From Chloromonas sp. AAM2 (Eukaryota; Chlorophyta; Chlorophyceae; Chlamydomonadales; Chlamydomonadaceae): a DNA stretch of 63,652 bases. The stretch is taken from positions 1 to 63,652 of the forward strand of contig QAXH01004895.1 in the NCBI GenBank assembly GCA_004335635.1. The letters are read 5' to 3'. Positions 52,787-62,374 of this stretch are shown piece after piece (the first letter of the stretch is position 1; every line of letters begins with the position of its first letter). The notes under the pieces are model-generated. The model was not told the origin of the DNA. It searched no databases and worked only from the letters and a program-made list of their open reading frames with translations. Position numbers and translations under genes: made by a program.

Positions 52787-55192
52787 ATGGAGCGACGTGA
52801 TTCATACCAATTTCCTTTTAGCCGATATCCCGCAGTCAGGATTGCATTTCTGCTGATCGGTGGTATACTTTTTTATCGCTACTTTAGCGTTTCACTTCTT
52901 TCAATTTCTCTTCTTGCAATATCAATACTCGTATTTTTTATAGGGGCCGAGTGGATAAGCAAAATCCGTGTATCAACCTTTTGGGCCAGGGTTAGCACCT
53001 ATTTGTTTTTAGCATTTTTGTTTTGCTTTGGCGTAATGAGAGCAAGTATACACGAACAAAATAACCGCTCAAAGATTGAACAGCTATTAATGTTGTCGGA
53101 CTGGGAATCGATACAGGTTAAGGGACAAGTCGGTGCCATATCGCAAACAAGAGCGGGTAAAGAGCGATGGGATTTAAGTGTAGATTCAACAGTGATTGCC
53201 GGCATAGGTTCCGATCAAGAGTACAAAGCAAGAATTCTTGCAGATGAAATACCACAAAAGGTGACATTAGGAGATTTTGTGAGCCTGTCCGGTACCATCA
53301 TTCCTATTTCAGAGAAGCGAAATCCCGAGGCCTTTGACTACAAATCTTATTTGAATTCACAGGGGATTACGATGCAAATTAAAGCCGAAGCCGTGAATCG
53401 GTTCTCAGCAAATACAAAAATTACCGAGTGGATTTGGTGGCGGGAACGGGCTTTATCTTTGGTGGAGAATAACTTTAATGAGACTACGGCACCAATTGCA
53501 AAAGCACTGTTAATTGGGTTCAAGCAAGACCTTGATTCAGAATCAAAACAGGCATTTGCCCGTTCGGGATTATCACACATTATGGCGGTTTCAGGGCTGC
53601 ATGTTGGATTTATAGTGGCTCCTTTTTGGCTGATCATTCCTTATTTCTGGACCAAAAAGTACGGCAAGATCCTTGGCCTGTTGTCATTGGTTGTGCTTTT
53701 ATATTGCTATGCAGGCATAACAGGTTTTCCCGCCTCTGTTCTTCGGGCGTCGGTAATGGCTGGCTTCCTGACTATAGGAAAACTTTATAATCAACTGAAT
53801 AACTCCATCAACTTTATGGCAGCCGCAGCAATTGTATTGCTGGTCTTTGATCCCAATTCCTTATTCGATATTGGCTTTCAACTTTCATTTTCAGCGGTAT
53901 TTATCATTCTTTTGATATTGCCAACTATTCAAACCGTACTTCCATATTGGCTCCGAACACGGTGGTATGGAAAACCAATCATGGTGGTAGTAATATCATT
54001 GGTGGTTCAGTTTGGCTTATACCCGCTTCAGGTATACTACTTCGGGGAGATATCGCTAATTAGTCCGTTAGCAAATGCCCTTTTTGTTCCACTTTTAGGG
54101 ATTGTGGTTCCACTTTCCCTGGTTTGTTTATTCATTTCGATAGGGTTTCCATTACTTGGTTTTTATTTGAACTATCCCTCATTACTGTTTTTAGAACAGA
54201 TGCATGCCTTTGTAACCAAAGCAGCCACCTGGGAGTGGGCATGGGCTACAGCATCTTTAGGTTCTAATCTGGTGTTCCTTTTTTGGATATTTGCTGTGGC
54301 GGGTATTGCAAGCTGGTATATCACGGCTCTGCGTTGGCGGATGTTAACAGGTGCACTGGCAACATTGGCAGTGATATTAGCGGTAAATACCTACCATAAT
54401 CTTCAACCCGCAAAACTCAGAGTGACGTTCTTTGATGTGGGTCAAGGAGATTCCGCTTTACTCAACACGCCATCCGGCCATCATATCTTAATTGATGCCG
54501 GGGTTTGGTCTCCCGGATTTAGCAGCGGTAAGTCCACCATCATTCCTCATCTAAAAGCAAAAGGTATACAAAGGCTGGATGCTGTGATCCTGAGTCATCC
54601 TCATGCAGATCATATTGGGGGTGTCATAGACTTGATGGAAGCTGTAAAAATTGATGTGATCTATAATTCAGGGTATGTCTATGATTCCAATCTATACAAA
54701 AAGTATCTGGATATAGCACGTAAAAAGGAAATTCCCGTTAAAGCATTAAAAGCAGGGGATTCTTTAGCTATTGACACTGCCCTGCTGATGTTGATTTATG
54801 GGCCTGATGGACAAACGTACACTTCTGACCCAAATGAACATTCTGTGATAATAGAAGCTATTTATGGTGAAACAGAGTTCTTGTTCACGGGAGATGCCGG
54901 AACACATCAGGAAAAACGAATACTATCAAAATTTGGGGCGTTGATAGATACAGATGTGCTAAAAGTGGGGCATCACGGGAGTCGAACAAGCTCAGGATCA
55001 ACTTTTTTGAATCAGGCAACGCCGGCTTACTCCATTATATCTCTGGGAAAAAGAAATCGGTTCAGGCATCCGCATAGGGAGGCAGTAAATCGTCTGGGTC
55101 AAATAGGTTCGGAGCTGTTGTTTACCAGTACTGAACGGGCAATAGTTTTTGAATCAGATGGAGAACAAATACAACGAATACACTGGAAATGA
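52787..55192 (+). CDS. comEC: ComEC/Rec2 DNA-uptake channel
   Basis: The 801-residue protein has the three-part ComEC plan: an N-terminal OB-like DUF4131 domain (about 30-190), the polytopic Competence domain (about 215-520; HIMAVSGLHVGFI is its signature), and a C-terminal metallo-beta-lactamase domain (about 540-801; VTFFDVGQGDS, LSHPHADHIGG, GHHGSRTSSG). ComEC transports single-stranded DNA across the inner membrane during natural transformation. All domains are complete, so transformation competence is possible in principle. Other com genes are not in this window. Confidence 0.93.
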   Translation: MERRDSYQFPFSRYPAVRIAFLLIGGILFYRYFSVSLLSISLLAISILVFFIGAEWISKIRVSTFWARVSTYLFLAFLFCFGVMRASIHEQNNRSKIEQLLMLSDWESIQVKGQVGAISQTRAGKERWDLSVDSTVIAGIGSDQEYKARILADEIPQKVTLGDFVSLSGTIIPISEKRNPEAFDYKSYLNSQGITMQIKAEAVNRFSANTKITEWIWWRERALSLVENNFNETTAPIAKALLIGFKQDLDSESKQAFARSGLSHIMAVSGLHVGFIVAPFWLIIPYFWTKKYGKILGLLSLVVLLYCYAGITGFPASVLRASVMAGFLTIGKLYNQLNNSINFMAAAAIVLLVFDPNSLFDIGFQLSFSAVFIILLILPTIQTVLPYWLRTRWYGKPIMVVVISLVVQFGLYPLQVYYFGEISLISPLANALFVPLLGIVVPLSLVCLFISIGFPLLGFYLNYPSLLFLEQMHAFVTKAATWEWAWATASLGSNLVFLFWIFAVAGIASWYITALRWRMLTGALATLAVILAVNTYHNLQPAKLRVTFFDVGQGDSALLNTPSGHHILIDAGVWSPGFSSGKSTIIPHLKAKGIQRLDAVILSHPHADHIGGVIDLMEAVKIDVIYNSGYVYDSNLYKKYLDIARKKEIPVKALKAGDSLAIDTALLMLIYGPDGQTYTSDPNEHSVIIEAIYGETEFLFTGDAGTHQEKRILSKFGALIDTDVLKVGHHGSRTSSGSTFLNQATPAYSIISLGKRNRFRHPHREAVNRLGQIGSELLFTSTERAIVFESDGEQIQRIHWK

Positions 55193-55363
55193 AGCGCATA
55201 ATGAGCCTTCACGCTGCTCATGTTAAGCTGGTCCTTCAAAATAAATTATCTAATGTTGGAGTTAGATGATCGTTCAAAATCATAGTACAGTGTGTCTTTT
55301 ACTTATAAAACCGGTATTATACAGAGCTGAATAAAGTTTTACTATTGACCATAAATATAATTA

Positions 55364-55570
55364 ATGGCAGAAAAGGAACGACTTAGCTTCGAAGAGGCTT
55401 TAAACAAACTGGAATCCATTGTGGAACAACTTGAGGATGAAGAGATTACATTAGAAGATTCTGTGAAATTATATGAAGAAGGCGTTAGGATGTCGAAATT
55501 TTGTACTGAAATCTTAGAACAAGCTGAACTCCGTATTGAACAGGTTAACGATAATTCTTCGTCACAATAA
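55364..55570 (+). CDS. xseB: Exodeoxyribonuclease VII small subunit
   Basis: A 68-residue helical protein with LSFEEALNKLESIVEQLEDE and LEDSVKLYEEGVRM, the standard XseB pattern; several copies wrap around XseA. xseA is not in the window. It lies 12 bases before dxs, a common arrangement. The 171 bases before it contain a short ATGAGC/GCTCAT hairpin at 55201-55221 and no gene. Confidence 0.92.
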   Translation: MAEKERLSFEEALNKLESIVEQLEDEEITLEDSVKLYEEGVRMSKFCTEILEQAELRIEQVNDNSSSQ

Positions 55571-55582
55571 CGAATTACTTTT

Positions 55583-57499
55583 ATGGAGAGCAAAAAACCC
55601 ATTCCCGGACCTCTTCTTGGCAAGATCAATACTCCGGCAGACCTAAAAAAATTAGATCCATCACAACTACGAGATGTAAGTGATGAGTTAAGGCAATTCA
55701 TCATTGATATGGTCTCGGTTCATGGCGGCCATTTTGGAGCAAGTTTAGGCGTTATTGAGCTCACTACAGCTCTTCATTATGTATATGATACACCCAACGA
55801 TCTCGTGGTTTGGGATGTGGGGCATCAGGCATATGGACATAAAATTTTAACCGGACGAAGAGAGCAATTTCATACCAATCGCCAATACGGAGGCCTCTCC
55901 GGGTTTCCAAAACGAAGTGAAAGTGAATATGACACTTTTGGAGTTGGACACTCAAGCACTTCTATTTCCGCAGCTCTGGGTATGGCCGTAGCCCGCGATC
56001 TTGATAAATCGGACAAAAAAGTCGTTGCTGTGATAGGAGATGGCGCAATGACTGCCGGCCTTGCTTTTGAAGCATTAAATAACGCCGGTGCCATGAACAG
56101 TGATATTTTAGTGATACTGAACGACAATAATATGTCCATTGATCCCAATGTGGGCGCGTTGAATGAATATTTGGCCGATATCACTACGAGCAAGACCTTC
56201 AATAAAATGCGTGATGAAATTTATGATATGCTCGGGCATTTCAAATCAGCCGGAGAGAGAATGCGAAAAGTGGCTTCTCGACTTGAGAATGCAATGACGG
56301 CAGCACTCACACCGGGGTCATTGTTTCGGTCATTGGGTTTCAAATACTATGGCCCAACAGACGGGCATGATGTAGATGGATTACGCCAAACTCTCGAAGA
56401 TTTAAAAGAAGTAAAAGGCCCTAAACTACTACATATTGTTACCGTCAAAGGAAAAGGATTTGCTCCGGCTGAAAGAGAGCAAACCAAATGGCATGCTTCC
56501 AGCAGTCCCTTTGATAAAATAACCGGAAAAGCTCTTTCTGCCCCCCAAAAGCCTAACCCAGTTCCAAAATATCAGGATGTATTTGGTGAAGCCCTTGTTG
56601 AGCTGGCTGATGAAGATGAGCGCATTGTAAGTATGACACCAGCCATGCCCAGCGGATCCAGTTTATGGCCCATGATGAACAAATTTCCCGACCGTGCATT
56701 TGATGTGGGGATTGCTGAACAGCATGCTGTAACATTTGCGGCTGGACTTGCTGCAGAAGGTAAAAAAGCTTTTTGTGCAATTTATTCGTCTTTTCTACAG
56801 CGTGGCTATGACCAGCTTGTGCATGATGTGGCTATACAGAAATTACCGGTCGTTTTTTGTATCGACCGAGCAGGATTGGTGGGAGCTGACGGGCCTACGC
56901 ATCATGGGGCTTACGATACGGCTTTCATGCGTACTGTCCCCAACATGATTATCTCCTCTCCGTTGAATGAGCAGGACCTTCGAGACATGATGTACACAGC
57001 ATCTAAATATGAAGATGCTTCGTGGGCAATTCGATATCCAAGAGGTAGAGCTACTGGAATGGAGATTCGTAAGGAATTTCAGGAAATAGCAATTGGAAAA
57101 GGAAGGCAGCTCCGACAAGGAGAAGAAGTGGCTGTTCTTAGTTTTGGTCCGATTGGTAAATATGTGACTTCTGCAGCAGAGAAACTCTCGCTTGAGGGAA
57201 TTGAGATTGGTCACTATGACATGCGTTATGCGAAACCACTTGATGAAGAGCTGATTGACCGGATTTGCCTGAGCTATGATCACATTATAACAATTGAGGA
57301 TGGTTCAAGATTAGGTGGATTTGGTAGTGCTGTCGCAGAATATATTGGAGAGAAGGCAGAACGACCCACATTGAAAATAATGGGCATACCGGATCGCATT
57401 GTAGAGCATGGAACACAGGAAGAGCTTCATGATGAAGTTGGGCTGGGTGTTTCGGGTATCATCAAAACAGTTAAACAACAAATATATACCAAGGTGTAG
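55583..57499 (+). CDS. dxs: 1-deoxy-D-xylulose-5-phosphate synthase
   Basis: DXS joins pyruvate and glyceraldehyde-3-phosphate to form DXP, the first step of the MEP isoprenoid pathway and a precursor of thiamine and pyridoxal. The 638 residues match the family. The TPP motif is GDGAMTAGLAFEALNNAG (about 152) ending NDNNMSI. VWDVGHQAYGHKILTG, the catalytic Glu in DVGIAEQHAVTFAAG, and DGPTHHGAYD are visible. ispE of the same pathway lies at the opposite end of the window. The stop is followed at once by a lipoprotein gene. Confidence 0.96.
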   Translation: MESKKPIPGPLLGKINTPADLKKLDPSQLRDVSDELRQFIIDMVSVHGGHFGASLGVIELTTALHYVYDTPNDLVVWDVGHQAYGHKILTGRREQFHTNRQYGGLSGFPKRSESEYDTFGVGHSSTSISAALGMAVARDLDKSDKKVVAVIGDGAMTAGLAFEALNNAGAMNSDILVILNDNNMSIDPNVGALNEYLADITTSKTFNKMRDEIYDMLGHFKSAGERMRKVASRLENAMTAALTPGSLFRSLGFKYYGPTDGHDVDGLRQTLEDLKEVKGPKLLHIVTVKGKGFAPAEREQTKWHASSSPFDKITGKALSAPQKPNPVPKYQDVFGEALVELADEDERIVSMTPAMPSGSSLWPMMNKFPDRAFDVGIAEQHAVTFAAGLAAEGKKAFCAIYSSFLQRGYDQLVHDVAIQKLPVVFCIDRAGLVGADGPTHHGAYDTAFMRTVPNMIISSPLNEQDLRDMMYTASKYEDASWAIRYPRGRATGMEIRKEFQEIAIGKGRQLRQGEEVAVLSFGPIGKYVTSAAEKLSLEGIEIGHYDMRYAKPLDEELIDRICLSYDHIITIEDGSRLGGFGSAVAEYIGEKAERPTLKIMGIPDRIVEHGTQEELHDEVGLGVSGIIKTVKQQIYTKV

Positions 57500-57501
57500 C
57501 T

Positions 57502-58152
57502 TTGAGGCTTCTTCATCTTCTTTTATTGGGGGGATGCATCATGTTTACGGGATGCCTGAATGATGAACCGGAACCAATTTATCTTGATATTGAAGGACAG
57601 ATATTAGAAAATGGAAACCCAGTACAAGATGCTCAGATTCATTTTCGCAATCACTTGGATCCCGGCGGTTTCTTAGAGGAATCGATAGGTGATAGTGTTA
57701 CTATTTCGTTTGATTCGGTGTTTGAAGGCATTTATACAGCAAGATTATACAGATTCAGGGCTGATACCGCGTTTATAACATTTTTTCGGGATACACTGGG
57801 CTTGGGAGCGCAACGTATTTCTATACCAGACTCTATTTTAAGCAATGGGATTTATGCGTATGAAGTATTCTCAGAGGTGCAAAACTTAGGAGCAAGCTTA
57901 TTTATGGTGAATAAATCCGATTCGGCCTTAATTGGAACCTTACCCGCTACGGTATCAAAGAATACCGGCGATTTCTCTTTAGATGCTTCAACCCTTGCTT
58001 TTAGACGAGTTTTCAACTTTTCGTCAGGATTCGGCTTTGAAGTTACCGACAGCCTTGAGATTATCATTATTAAGGATGGAGAAGTAAAAGCCAATGAGTT
58101 CATCCAAGTAGAACCGGATGAGGAAAACTATTTTGAAATTACGCTGGATTAA
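57502..58152 (+). CDS. Hypothetical lipoprotein with a carboxypeptidase-regulatory-like fold
   Basis: It starts at TTG 57502, two bases after the dxs stop, giving MRLLHLLLLGGCIMFTGC, a good lipoprotein signal with an FTGC lipobox. The first ATG (57541) would lose most of the signal, so the TTG is preferred. The mature part begins with DIEGQILENGNPVQDAQIHF, as in carboxypeptidase-regulatory/Big-like beta domains, and the remainder is beta-rich. No known function. Probably translationally linked to dxs. Confidence 0.7.
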   Translation: MRLLHLLLLGGCIMFTGCLNDEPEPIYLDIEGQILENGNPVQDAQIHFRNHLDPGGFLEESIGDSVTISFDSVFEGIYTARLYRFRADTAFITFFRDTLGLGAQRISIPDSILSNGIYAYEVFSEVQNLGASLFMVNKSDSALIGTLPATVSKNTGDFSLDASTLAFRRVFNFSSGFGFEVTDSLEIIIIKDGEVKANEFIQVEPDEENYFEITLD

Positions 58153-58166
58153 TACGTTGTGTTGAA

Positions 58167-59145
58167 ATGAATTTTACGCTATCAGACTTTGATTATGACC
58201 TTCCGGAAAAGCTAATAGCTCAGTCGCCGGCTAAACCGAGAGATCATGCCCGGCTATTGGTATACAACAGAAAAACGGGTGCGATTAAAGATGACTATTT
58301 TTACAATCTTGGTGATTATATACCCTCCAACACTACCCTTGTGGTAAATAACAGCAAAGTAGAAAAGTGCCGCCTGCTTTTTGATGAAGGGAAAAAAGAA
58401 CTCTTTGTAACATCGGTACAAAACAATAATACGGTTGAGGCATTGGTTCGCCCCGGAAAAAAATTCAAAAAGGGAAAACAGGTTACACTGGCAAAAGGTA
58501 TTACGGCTAAGGTAACTCATATTTCGGAAGATGGATTGCGAACACTGATCCTTTCTTGTGATTTAGATGACCCGAAGTTAGAGCCCTATAAATACACTCC
58601 ATTTCCTCCATATATAGAACAGGATGAATCGCTCTCTGATGAATATCAAACCGTATACGCCAAAGACCTGGGCAGTAAAGCCGCACCCACGGCAGGTCTT
58701 CATTTTACCGATGAATTGCTTGAAAAATTAAGTGATGCCGGGATCAAAAAAACGGAAGTGACCTTACATGTGGGACTTGGAACCTTTGCCCCGGTAAAGA
58801 CCGAAAATATTGAAGAGCATACGATGCATAGTGAGTGGTTTAATCTTTCAAGAAAGACTTGTGATGAATTGAATGCAGCAAATCATATAACGGCCGTTGG
58901 AGACAGCCTCTGATGCAACCCGTCGGTTTGATCCCCAAAGCAGGGAAACCGATATCTTCATCACACCGGGTTATGACTTTAAAGCTACCGACGCTTTGAT
59001 TACGAACTTTCATCTCCCTAAAAGTACCTTGTTGATGCTTGTAGCTGCTTTAACAGGGTTTGAGGAGATGCACAGAATTTATAAACACGCAATCGCCGAA
59101 GAGTATCGTTTTTACTCCTTCGGCGATGCGATGCTGATTTTGTAA
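58167..59145 (+). pseudogene. queA: S-adenosylmethionine:tRNA ribosyltransferase-isomerase, broken near 58905
   Basis: QueA transfers the ribosyl part of SAM to queuosine-precursor tRNA. The first frame (58167-58913) has the family pattern from FDYDLPEKLIAQSPAKPRDH through KAAPTAGLHFT to ITAVG, then a stop. The second (from 58897) resumes at [11 protein letters not shown] and reads on to [18 protein letters not shown] and [10 protein letters not shown]. Between them the GTTxxRTLE segment is absent. The total (979 bases) fits a loss of about 23 bases, and the frame shift has the right phase. Either an assembly collapse or a real inactivating deletion. Confidence 0.85.
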
Positions 59146-59157
59146 GAAAGCTACTAC

Positions 59158-60030
59158 TTACTTAAACTTTTTGATAGCCCAGGCAATACCGGTAGTCACA
59201 TAAAATCCTTCCAGTGGCCGGCTTCCGACTTCCAGTTTAACTACAGAGTTACCCAGGAAGTTTATTTTGCGATCAAAGTTTTCGGCACGGGTATAGGGTC
59301 GAAATACCCAGGATAATCCGGTTCTCCATCCTATGGTTCCACTCACTTCAACCTGACCGGGATTCACAGTTTCTTTAGTTGGCAGAACCAATAGATCTAA
59401 ATAAGGGCGAAACATTATACCGGCAGCTGCTTTATCTCCTTCACTGGTTTGGAAATTGAGATAGTGTACCCAATTCATTCCGACCCCGGCATATAGCCCT
59501 GCGTGCGTGAGAGATGTCAGATCGTAATAAGTAAATCCTTCAGAATATTCGAAAGCACTTCGTCTCAGGTATAATCCACCCCGAGCAGTTATTTCCTTCC
59601 GAACTTCCGTTGGCAAAGTTACTGATGTCCACGTTTGGGTTTCGGTATTTTCGAAATAATTCTTCTCGAAAGTAAAGCTGAGTAAAACAGGGACATCCCG
59701 TTCTTTATAAATTTCTTTTATGGCAAATTCGCCACCCGCATTGAACAAAAATGCTGGACCATCTTTTGCTATACTGTAGATGGAATACAGCCCTAATGCT
59801 TCAATACTTAGTTTATCATTAATGGGATATAATGCTTCACCACCAACGCTCCAAATTGAAGCACCGCTGGTATTTTGAAAACCGGCATCAACTGCAAAAT
59901 AGTGAAGTGCGGCGTAGCCTTCATATGCAGTGTCAGCGTCTTTTAGAATAGTCTGGTACGTGGTTTGTGCTTGTGCCGAACAAACAGTGAAAAGTAGAAT
60001 TACAGTAAATAAAGCTGGTTGGTATTTCAT
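59158..60030 (-). CDS. Hypothetical outer-membrane protein
   Basis: A signal peptide (MKYQPALFTVILLFTVCSAQAQ) and amphipathic alternating strands over the rest of the 290 residues suggest an outer-membrane beta-barrel. I recognise no family and no substrate motif. It converges on queA with 12 bases between stops. Confidence 0.6.
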   Translation of the reverse strand: MKYQPALFTVILLFTVCSAQAQTTYQTILKDADTAYEGYAALHYFAVDAGFQNTSGASIWSVGGEALYPINDKLSIEALGLYSIYSIAKDGPAFLFNAGGEFAIKEIYKERDVPVLLSFTFEKNYFENTETQTWTSVTLPTEVRKEITARGGLYLRRSAFEYSEGFTYYDLTSLTHAGLYAGVGMNWVHYLNFQTSEGDKAAAGIMFRPYLDLLVLPTKETVNPGQVEVSGTIGWRTGLSWVFRPYTRAENFDRKINFLGNSVVKLEVGSRPLEGFYVTTGIAWAIKKFK

Positions 60031-60514
60031 GGTATTAAAATGTTTTGAAACAATTTAAAGACTGCCTGCGGGGAAAAAATCACCCGAATTAGGTATTTTT
60101 GAAGCGAAAGATCAGGAGGATTAAGAGTGATGGGTTTACAACAGGCGTCTCTTAGTTTGCGCTAAATTTCAATACCGGTTAATCGAAAAGCTAATATTTC
60201 CCCAGCTATAAGAATCAGTTAAAATATCAATAAACTCACCTACAGCCATTCAAAACGGAAAAACCGGGGCATGAGACCAAAGAATGTAATACCGTCGTAA
60301 AAGAATCTGAACAGTGAAAAGTTATTCGGTTTCATAGCTTGAGGCATTCATAGGCAACTTATACGTTGAATAGGAGGTTTGATTTCATGCATCGCAGATA
60401 GCATGAACTCTAAAACAGCTTTAAAGTCTTTGGTAACTATTGCTTAGAAAACTACTTTGTATTAACGTCTGTCTTGGTCATTTTACCATCAACTCTTAAG
60501 AAGAACATAAGCCC
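60031..60514. other. Intergenic region without recognisable features
   Basis: A 484-base AT-rich stretch between divergent genes (59158-60030 on minus, 60515-61642 on plus). I see only ORFs of fewer than about 20 codons, no tRNA and no strong hairpin. It must contain the two divergent promoters. Confidence 0.5.
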
Positions 60515-61642
60515 ATGAATATAATGCCAAAGGCAATTCGACTCATACCCATATTGCTAATTTCATTGCTGTTTCAAAACAATACCGTGTTAGGACAAAG
60601 CAATGCTGAAAGTGAAACCAAAAAAATTGAAGCCAATCCTGCAGATGATTTACCGCCCTATATAAAGCTGGTAAGCGGTTTTGGAGAACGCCCAAATTGG
60701 TCTCATGATGGCAAGCATATTCTTTTTTTAGATAAACCTATGGGAGAAGTGTATGAATTAGAACTGGCGACAGGAATTATACGTCCAAAAACCAGGCATT
60801 TTAATCACTACGGCTTTACAAGAGCAAAATATTTGGCTAACGGCGATATCCTGCTTTCCGGCCCTAAAGAAGCCTGGGACCCTACCGATGAAGAAGATAG
60901 ATACAGGGCACGTAATATGACCTGGCTTTATGTAATGGATAAAAGCGGAGAAACGGCCCCTGTTCCTCTAAAAACCATGTGTGCTGAAGGCCCGGCTGTT
61001 TCTAGAAATAATATGAAAATAGCCTGGACCATACGGGATCGCCAAAAACCTGAGTTTGGGAAAAACAGGGCAAAATTATACATGGCTGAAATTGTTTATG
61101 AAGACGGCAAGCCGATGTTATCCGATCAAAGAGAAATTTTTGATTCAAAACAGTTGCCTTTTGAACTTGGCGACTCAAGCCTTGAAACTCAGAGCATTGT
61201 TCCGCCGGAAGATGTTAAAGTAACTTTTACCGCTTATACAATTAATGAGGGCAATAATACCGATGTTTATATGCTCGATACCGAAACCGGTGAATACGAA
61301 CCAATGACGAATTCTCCCTGCTGCTATGATGAGGCGGAAGGTATTTTCCCGGACGGTTTACATACATTAGTTGAACACGCGAATTCCGAAGAAAAGGCGT
61401 GGCCGTTGATCGACTTGTATAAATTAAAACTGGATGGTTCCGGCGAAATGAAAAGATTAACCCATTTCACGGATTACAAAGGATATAAGGCCAATCAAGG
61501 CGTTATATCAGACGATGGCAAGTATATGGCGATACAAATTGGAAAAGATGATACGGAGCCCGGTGCCGGTTTTGGTTTCCTGATCATGGATCTGGAAGAA
61601 GCGGAAAAACATCTCGGCGATTTTAAATCCTATAATGAATAA
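60515..61642 (+). CDS. Secreted TolB/PD40-like beta-propeller protein
   Basis: A 375-residue protein with a signal peptide (MPKAIRLIPILLISLLFQNN, from the second Met, 60524; the first Met is 60515). Several PD40-type repeats follow: LVSGFGERPNWSHDGKHILF, VSRNNMKIAWTI and KYMAIQIGKD. The propeller is TolB-like without the TolB N-terminal domain. Function unknown; many such proteins accompany peptidases or carbohydrate-active enzymes, and a CBM protein and a glycoside hydrolase-like gene follow. Confidence 0.75.
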   Translation: MNIMPKAIRLIPILLISLLFQNNTVLGQSNAESETKKIEANPADDLPPYIKLVSGFGERPNWSHDGKHILFLDKPMGEVYELELATGIIRPKTRHFNHYGFTRAKYLANGDILLSGPKEAWDPTDEEDRYRARNMTWLYVMDKSGETAPVPLKTMCAEGPAVSRNNMKIAWTIRDRQKPEFGKNRAKLYMAEIVYEDGKPMLSDQREIFDSKQLPFELGDSSLETQSIVPPEDVKVTFTAYTINEGNNTDVYMLDTETGEYEPMTNSPCCYDEAEGIFPDGLHTLVEHANSEEKAWPLIDLYKLKLDGSGEMKRLTHFTDYKGYKANQGVISDDGKYMAIQIGKDDTEPGAGFGFLIMDLEEAEKHLGDFKSYNE

Positions 61643-61733
61643 GGTTTTGCTGCTTATAGCTAATGGTCGGAATCACGCAGTATTTTTGTTGTACCTGATA
61701 CACGTTACTCTCTTTATTAAGATCAGGTGCCTG

Positions 61734-62222
61734 CTATTCTGACTTATTGCTGCAGGCAGAAACCTCAGCTTTTTGATAAATACTTTCAGGAGTCCCTTCT
61801 TTGAAAATGGCAATCTTATCGATACTGAAATCCTGGGAACGTCCACCCAGGTACAGGGTATGAGTTCCTGCTTCAAGCTCATAGGTGGCATCAGAAAAAA
61901 CATGATCAATATCCTGTCGGGAGTTCCAGTCCCATTCGCTTAAGGTATGATTAAAGTTTTTATGCCAGGGGCCTTCGTTCATTTTTACGAAAATATCGTT
62001 GCACTCAGTAAAATCTTCACAATCGTGAAAATTCCTGATCTTAACGGTATACTTGCCCGTTTCGGAGATCCTGAACCGGTATGTTAGCTTACCCTGTCCC
62101 TGAGCTTCTACATTCGTCGGAAGCACCAATGTCAGGTACCCTTCGCCGGAATATCCCTCCACCTCATCGCGCAATTCCCACCCCTCAGAAAGAGTTGCTG
62201 ACTCGGCTTCCATAATGACCAT
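61734..62222 (-). CDS. CBM6-like carbohydrate-binding protein, signal peptide in another frame
   Basis: The frame from ATG 62222 gives 162 residues that begin MVIMEAES and continue as a CBM6/35-like jelly roll (YRFRISETGKYTVKIRNF, DIFVKMNEGPWHKNF, LEAGTHTLYLGGRSQDFSID). The family normally has a signal peptide and a short lead before IEAE. Reading upstream in the same frame is open to about 62310 but has no start, while ATG at 62313 lies in another frame with signal-like residues; removing one T from the T4 run at 62302-62305 (minus strand) joins the two. So the gene probably extends to 62313, with a one-base insertion or sequencing error. It is divergent from a glycoside hydrolase-like gene. 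Confidence 0.65.
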   Translation of the reverse strand: MVIMEAESATLSEGWELRDEVEGYSGEGYLTLVLPTNVEAQGQGKLTYRFRISETGKYTVKIRNFHDCEDFTECNDIFVKMNEGPWHKNFNHTLSEWDWNSRQDIDHVFSDATYELEAGTHTLYLGGRSQDFSIDKIAIFKEGTPESIYQKAEVSACSNKSE

Positions 62223-62374
62223 TCCATCCTGTTCAATCCATACTCCCTGTTTACAGTCCGGACCGATAGAAATTGAATGTGCCGTGCTTGATAGTAATAT
62301 TAAAACATTTCATTTTGCAGGGAATTTGATTTCTTTAATGTGCAATATAAATCAAATTACAGACTCTTCTTTAT

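Noticed and set aside
61673..61909. 78-residue minus-strand ORF
   Set aside because: It overlaps the carbohydrate-binding gene in another frame and matches nothing.
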